NCBI RefSeq assembly: GCF_000499845.2
Contig: NC_023759.2
Span: 50,628,172 to 50,692,171 of the forward strand
DNA from: Phaseolus vulgaris
Lineage: Eukaryota > Streptophyta > Magnoliopsida > Fabales > Fabaceae
Direction: 5' to 3'
DNA: 64,000 bases
Positions 58,646 through 64,000 of this stretch are shown here, piece by piece. Made by a program: the position numbers and the translations under genes. How positions within the stretch are numbered: the stretch's first letter is position 1; every line of letters starts with the position of its first letter. The notes beneath the pieces were generated by a model. That model was not told the origin of the DNA and did not search any database. It worked only from the letters and a program-made list of their open reading frames with translations.

Positions 58646-60267
58646 TCATTGAACTTTGATATCTAGAATGTTGGAGTAACTAGTAGCCTTGGGAATGGCT
58701 ATGTAGAGCACACCATCCTTAACCTCAGCCTTAATATTCTCAAACTGCACATTATCTGGCAAAGCAATCCTACTGCTATATCTGCCATAACTCTTTGCAG
58801 ACCATTCCTCTTCCTCTTCTTGCTGCTTCTGTTGCATCATCTCATTCTTCTTTGGTGCCTTTTCTGCTTTGACCACTAGCATCTTCTCCTCCACCCAAAC
58901 TTTCACATCCTCTTTGTTCATACCAGGCATGTCAAACCTCATCTTGTATTCACTCTCTCCCTCTTTCACTTCCCATGGTGCCCTTCCCTTTCTCCTATAC
59001 CCTCCCACACCCTCACTTGGCAAGGGTGATGAAGGCCACTCAAGTGTGCTAAAGGCAAAAGGGTCCTCCATCATCCTCTCCATTGTCTCCATCATCTCTT
59101 GCATTGTCCTTGCTGTAGGAAACCGATCCCACAACCCTGCTTTTGTGCAATTTCACTTGTTAATTGAATGAATACATGCACATCAAAATTAGTGCTATTT
59201 AAAGAAAAAAAAAATGGGTAATTCAGTTTGCACTTATGTAGCAAAACACTTCCACTGATTAACATGGATAAAAAACGGAGATACATATCATTTTTAAAAT
59301 GTAGAATATTGATACACGGATCTATATTACTTAAATGTAGAATATTGATACACGGATCTATATTACTTAAGTATTCATGTATGTTTCAATTTTTTTAATA
59401 AAAAAATGTTTTTCATTATCAATTCAAAAAGATTTGTTATTTATTTTTGTAATAATAATAAAAATTTATGCAATAAATTTGAATTTTTATAAAATTATTG
59501 TATTTTTCTTTTTTAAAATTGTGTTAGAATCGTTCTAAAATTATAAAAAATCTAACTAATATTGTTTGAATTAGACACTTCATCGATACGTTACATGTTT
59601 TATGAGTGTCTGATACATGTGCCTAACACAAACATATCATTTAACACCGACATACAATCATACCAGTTAAGAGACGTGTCTGAATCTCGCGGACACACCA
59701 TTTAAGAGATGTGTCTTAATCTCATAAACACACCATTTAAAAGACGTGTGCAAATCTCGTAGACACACCATTTAAGAGACGTGTCTGAATCTCGTAGACA
59801 CACCATTTAAAAGACGTGAATCTCATAGGTTTAGACGAAGTAATAATTTAAGTCACAAACCCAAAAAAGCATAAAAAAATTGTTTGAAGGAAATTGGACT
59901 TAGCATCTAAACATATAATCATCACATATACCATGTATTGATTTTCTAATCAAAATTTGAAATTTTAGGTGGATGTTACTGAATTTTTTGATTGCAGTGT
60001 TGCTAAAGTAAATGTTGAGAAAAAAATTGGGAGTTGTAAGAATAGGGATTGAGGTAGATTACCTATTGGTGGTGCAGGGGGAAGTTTGTTTTTGGGGAGA
60101 GGATGGTGGTGGTGCTTGTTGGGTTTTGGGATGTGCTCAAGCTTTTCTCTTGCATCCCCCATCACCATCATCACTTTCACTCCCTTCATCTCCCTTCCTC
60201 TCCACTGCTCAAGATACCTTGATGTTGGAAGGTTAAGAGCCACATTAGAGGACAAAGCGTGTGCCAT
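58646..60267 (-). CDS. Organellar (HSP21-like) small heat shock protein
   Basis: Two exons, 60063-60267 and 58646-59136, give 231 aa; Arabidopsis HSP21 is about 227. Residues 1-68 look like a targeting and linker region (Ser/Ala-rich start, few acidic residues, then His/Pro-rich). A methionine-rich amphipathic helix (RTMQEMMETMERMMEDPF, residues 78-95) is the hallmark of chloroplast sHSPs. The alpha-crystallin domain runs from about 122 to 219, including MRFDMPGMNKEDVKVWV and the signature GVLYIAIPK, and the C-terminal IxI-type motif is ILDI. The family binds unfolding proteins without ATP and protects thylakoid and transcription machinery in heat. Odd points are the Gln/Glu-rich insertion (about 168-179) within the domain and an intron full of repeat sequence. 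Upstream heat-shock elements support heat induction. Mitochondrial targeting cannot be excluded. Confidence 0.9.
59286..59830 (+). repeat. R2 repeat with expanded right end (heat shock gene intron)
   Basis: R2 body with two internal expansions. At about 59299-59370 a 36-bp phrase ('gatacacggatctatatta' inside) is duplicated. At 59655-59830 the terminal motif is amplified (separate entry). It fills most of the 926-bp intron. Confidence 0.7.
59655..59830. repeat. Tandem array of about 35 bp from the R2 terminus
   Basis: Four to five units of the pattern ACACACCATTTAAGAGACGTG followed by 'tctgaatctcgtag', with small substitutions and one shortened unit. Single-copy versions of this motif end the other R2 copies. 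Confidence 0.85.
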
Positions 60268-60380
60268 TTCTGAACACTCTTGTGTCTTTTGAGACAGAAC
60301 AGAAGAGAAAAGTTAAGGTTGTTAACGTAAGTTATTTTGATGAAGTGGTGTGTGTATGTGGAGAAGGTAGGGCTTTTTGA

Positions 60381-60389
60381 AATATATAG
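60381..60389 (-). promoter_or_regulatory. Probable TATA box of the small heat shock gene
   Basis: On the minus strand the sequence reads CTATATATT, about 115 bp before the ATG, in the usual position relative to the heat-shock elements. Confidence 0.6.
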
Positions 60390-60423
60390 AACAGAAATTT
60401 GGAGAAGAAGGAGGTGTAGAGAG

Positions 60424-60431
60424 TTCTGGAA
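60424..60431. promoter_or_regulatory. Heat-shock element, proximal
   Basis: TTCTGGAA, two perfect inverted nGAAn units, about 40 bp upstream of the TATA box. HSF trimers normally need three units; neighbouring bases give only weak extra matches. Confidence 0.65.
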
Positions 60432-60491
60432 AACACTACATCATGGGTGGGGTCGTGAGAAACGAGTACTGAATTCGAGTATTCTTTTGTT

Positions 60492-60509
60492 TTCCAGAAT
60501 TTTCCAGGA
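60492..60509. promoter_or_regulatory. Heat-shock element, distal, three perfect units
   Basis: TTCCAGAATTTTCCAGGA reads TTC-nn-GAA-nn-TTC-nn-GgA: three perfect and one imperfect HSF units in strict 5-bp phase. This is the strongest regulatory signature in the window and ends 15 bp from an R2 repeat. Confidence 0.8.
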
Positions 60510-60523
60510 CCAGACATATATAG

Positions 60524-60855
60524 CTATGAGATTCAGAGACACATCTTTTAAATGATTTGTCTGTGTCATAGACACGTATCAGACACGATACTCGTAGAAC
60601 ATGTATTAATGAAGTGTCTAATTCAATAAATATTGTTAAAATTTTGATAAATCTAGCATAGTTCTTCTAATACAATTTAAAAAAAAAAATATATTAATTT
60701 TTTAAAATTTTAATTTTATTATATAAATTTTTAATATGATTATATAAATAAAGAATAAATCTTTTTAAACCAGCTATAAAAAAAATCTATAGATCTATGT
60801 TTCCTGTTTCCGTATCTTACATTTTAAAAATTATACATATCTCCGTATAGATAGT
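60524..60855 (-). repeat. R2 repeat, inverted copy upstream of the heat shock promoter
   Basis: Starts at 'ctatgagattcagagacac', the complement of the family's right end, and runs through 'gtatcagacacgatactcg' to 'acatatctccgtat' at the left terminus. Opposite orientation to the copy inside the gene's intron. Confidence 0.7.
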
Positions 60856-61073
60856 ATATGTAGATGGAGGCACTGAAGATTCTAAGTTGTTGGATAAGCT
60901 TTTTCACCACATTTTGTGGTAAATGAGAGCCCTTGATGTTGCATATCCATGTCAATCGCGGATTTATATGTGTCTGGTTACATTCGACTCAAGATACCTC
61001 CTCAAAGTCACTGTCTTAGCTGAAATTGACAAATATTAATCCAAATATTCAGTCAGAAAATTAATGAGACTTA

Positions 61074-61078
<5 letters not shown>

Positions 61079-61105
<27 letters not shown>
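61079..61105. repeat. (TA)n microsatellite
   Basis: Uninterrupted AT/TA run. Confidence 0.9.
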
Positions 61106-61108
<3 letters not shown>

Positions 61109-62379
61109 GTGGTTATTCAAAGTGAAATTAAGAAATTCGGATTATTAATATACAAAAACATATGATAAAAAAATATAGATTTTTAAATTTTTCTTATAGT
61201 TTTAGATTCTCTCATTTTCAAGATATTAAAACTTATGTATTATTTAAATTAATTTCTGTATAAAATAATCATTACAAAGCTAGATGCTTATCTGAAAAAC
61301 TGATTTTAATTTATAAAAAAAATACCTTTTTTCTAATTTTTGTTCTGATTAAGTGTTTATGGACAATTTTACAGGAAACAGAAATACATGAGTGGCACAT
61401 AAGATTCAACCATAATGGTGATAATGATTTTCCACAAATGAGGTGCTTGAATTTGAAGTTCTTTTCATGTAATAAGATTCACATATTTTAAACCACAAAC
61501 TGCAAGAGCCGGTGCACTGAATAAAACTTCTCTGCTTTTTCTGCTATAAATTTCATCTACCTATCTCAATCACATCTACAAGGATTCATTTTTTAGCATA
61601 TTCTTTTTTAAGATTCAGAAGCTTTATTTCACATTAAATTAATCCATATTATAATTATTAACGAAATACATGTATTTCTATGTATTCACTTTTTAAATAT
61701 GTATAATTTTATTATTTTTGTGGATAATTAATTAAAAAAAATGCAGTTTATATATATATATAATTTTTTATATTAAAATAAAAGTTATTTAGTTAATTAT
61801 TTATATTATTGAAAATAGACAATTATTTTTTATTAAAAAATAAAATTATTCAATTAAAATATAATATCAAATGGATATCTTTACATAATCGTATAACTAA
61901 ATAAACCTCACTATTCGTTCTTAAATGAAATGTTCTTAGAATTTGTTTTTTCACTATATTACTAAATTTACCTTTAATTATTAAGTTTTTTCTTTTTTAT
62001 TACCATTACTTCATATTAATTTAAATTTAAAGTAATTTTTAAAACTGCAATCTTAATATACCATTTTTAATGAATACATTATGGATGCTATATTTCAATT
62101 TAAATAACTTATAATTTATTTTAATAAAATTTTCATTAATTTTGTTTTATACTTTATTAATTTTATACAATTTTTCATGTGATAGAACATGCTATTTAAT
62201 ATGATTTTTTTTAAAAAAAAAATCCTTAGTTTAAAATCTTAACTCATTATTTACCAACAAAAAAAAGTGGCTGCATAGAATACACGATTTCACCATTCTG
62301 TTAACATGCGAAGAAGGCAAATTAAGCTTATGTAAATTACTCGTTTTTAAAATTTAATGATTAAAACATTTCAAAATAT

Positions 62380-62580
62380 ATAAGTGAGTATAAATTTTAC
62401 GTTATAAATCGATTTTATGATGTTAAATTAGGCTTAATGTTCACTTCTTAATATGGTATCAGAGTTATTTCAAGTATATCCTTCAACATATCAGATCACC
62501 CGCTGGACTTATGAGACCACATCGACCAATTATCGAATCACCTATAATATATAATTATACCCACGAGTACGAGTTGACAG
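62380..62580 (+). mobile_element. TRIM-like LTR end, primer site and interior
   Basis: The LTR body and end ('tgttcacttcttaata') are followed by an intact TGGTATCAGAG at 62454-62464 and by interior sequence ('atcagatcacccgc') like that of the 38556 copy. The left LTR end and the second LTR are missing or decayed. Confidence 0.65.
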
Positions 62581-63173
62581 TGCAATCTGAGTAATTTAAT
62601 GAATTTCTGTCATGCATAGATATTAAAACCCGTAATTTGTACAACAGTTCCAGGAATCTCTCGAACTGATAAGGGTACCATCACATGCTCATCCTACATG
62701 TTATCTATTCCAATGCATCATGGATTATAACATACACGAGTGATCAATCGCAAAGGTTGTATTCACTCTGCAGAACATAAAATAATTTTGATGGTTACAG
62801 ATCCCAGAACAAAACCTTGAGTTGCATTGTTGTGCACAGAAGCTTCCTCTCCAGCCAATCCACAAACAGAATTGAGCATTCTGAGTTCAAAGGGTCACAG
62901 GCTCCTCATAAATATTCAAGCAAATCTTTTCCAGCTATAGTTTCATCCTTTAACCCTGCCATCGTCAAGAAAATAATCTAAACCATCAGAAATTTGCGAA
63001 ACCTACCATGTCCATGTTAGCTGAATAATATTCAGAGAAATTCATAGGATCAGATAAACTCCATTAAATGTTAACATGAAGTGGAGGTCAATGTAGAAGA
63101 AAATAAGAAAATATGATGAAATTCCCACATAATACAAGTTCAGAGTTTTTCTTCAGGCAATAAGATGTAAAAC

Positions 63174-64000
63174 TCACTTGGTTTTTTCTGTTGTGTCTTC
63201 CTCTGACTCCTCCGTTGCAGTAGTGCCCAATGATGTTATCTTTCCAAAAGATTCCTTTGCATCACCAAAAAAGTCTTTCACTTTATCAAGCACGGTTTTT
63301 AGCTTATCTTGTGTGGGGAGCTTCAATTTGGCAATGCAAACATAACAATATATTAGTGGGAAAATCTCACAAATATTCCTTTGTAATGCTGGGATAGAAA
63401 GTATACATTTTATGATATGGACTATTGTCGAGCTTCAAAAATTTAAAAAGTTCAATGATTAAGAAAATGATATTTTCCTGCAAGATTAAAAATAAAATTT
63501 GTGTAAACTACCAGACTTTCTTGTATTACACATCTCTAACACCGTGAGGTTTAAAGTTCTGTATGAAACTTCAAAAATATTATGATGACAACAACGGAGG
63601 AACATGTCAAGAATGTTACCTCAATAACATCACTGGTAGAAAGTGCAGCTCTTATATTGGTATTCTCCTGCAAATTCACCATACAGAAAATGAGGGAATT
63701 CTAACTACCGTAATGCATAAAATTTCAATGTCGAAAAAAGTGAAATTGGAGTTGAAACATTTATTGAGTTATGGCATTGAAGAAAGTATAAGAGCATTAC
63801 AACAAGTTTGTAGCCGTATCTGAAATCAGTAGCTGTACGCAATACACGGTATTGTTTGAATGCAGATTTCTGTACTTCCTTCTCATCCTTTGAATTGAAG
63901 AAAAACAGTAAGCAGTAGAAACAGGACAATGAGAAAATTAAGAAAGCACACACAGTCCAATATAGTAATTAGCAATTACCTAAGATCTCCAGTTATTTGG
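63174..64000 (-). CDS. 3' end of an unrecognised gene (partial)
   Basis: The final exon ends at a TGA (63174-63176) and begins near 63321. It encodes LPTQDKLKTVLDKVKDFFGD, then AKESFGKITSLGTTATEESE and EDTTEKTK, an amphipathic Lys/Glu-rich tail. An upstream exon at about 63620-63667 encodes ENTNIRAALSTSDVIE and joins it in frame through GT-AG sites. Further exons probably lie at about 63824-63888 (KSAFKQYRVLRTATDFRYGY) and beyond 63980, but their phases do not join cleanly in my reading, so the upstream model is provisional. I do not recognise the family. The 5' part lies outside the window. Confidence 0.5.

Larger units (their letters stand above)
60856..63173. other. AT-rich spacer
   Basis: Contains a TA microsatellite (61079-61105) and a TRIM-like fragment (62380-62580). 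The last few hundred bases (about 62790-63173) are less AT-rich and may be 3' UTR of the gene to the right. No coding region recognised. Confidence 0.5.

Overview
The window is nuclear plant DNA from an AT-rich eudicot, most likely a legume of the Phaseoleae (bean, cowpea or soybean relatives). The evidence is split genes with GT-AG introns, plant-only families (type-B response regulator, 7TM-RGS protein, NOI, WVD2-like/TPX2, plastid small heat shock protein), long AT-rich spacers and dispersed repeats of a kind I associate with legumes. The clade is an inference from remembered protein and repeat similarity. There are no operons, CRISPR arrays or bacterial features.

Layout. 1.6-3.8 kb (-): very-long-chain 3-ketoacyl-CoA reductase. 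7.2-12.9 kb (-): RGS1, 11 exons, 464 aa, with a different transposon class in each of four introns. 14.7-15.7 kb (-): small NOI/RIN4-like protein. 18.6-25.9 kb (-): a coiled-coil protein of about 1,894 aa with a C-terminal membrane anchor, matching TNO1. 29.2-30.6 kb (-) and 37.3-40.1 kb (+): two divergently oriented AIRP2-like RING E3 ligase paralogues with matching exon sizes. 45.5-49.3 kb (+): ARR11-like type-B response regulator. 50.5-54.3 kb (-): WVD2-like 7 type TPX2-domain protein containing a GC-AG intron. 58.6-60.3 kb (-): HSP21-like organellar small heat shock protein with recognisable heat-shock elements. 63.2-64.0 kb (-): 3' end of an unrecognised gene that runs off the window. The spacers (30.6-37.3, 40.1-45.5, 54.3-58.6 and 60.9-63.2 kb) are AT-rich and contain only repeats.

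The genes do not form a pathway. Several belong to signalling or stress biology (G-protein, cytokinin, E3 ligase, heat shock, immunity-related NOI), but nothing shows that they are co-regulated.

The most structured non-genic signal is the mobile DNA. It includes a TRIM-like family (short LTRs plus an initiator-Met-tRNA primer site), a foldback CACTA-type MITE with 3-bp target duplications, a 5'-truncated LINE with a 14-bp duplication, a SINE-like insert with an 11-bp duplication, and a roughly 440-bp repeat with GTGTCCGACAC-type motifs. Two nested insertions can be read directly. I found no convincing undescribed multigene system.
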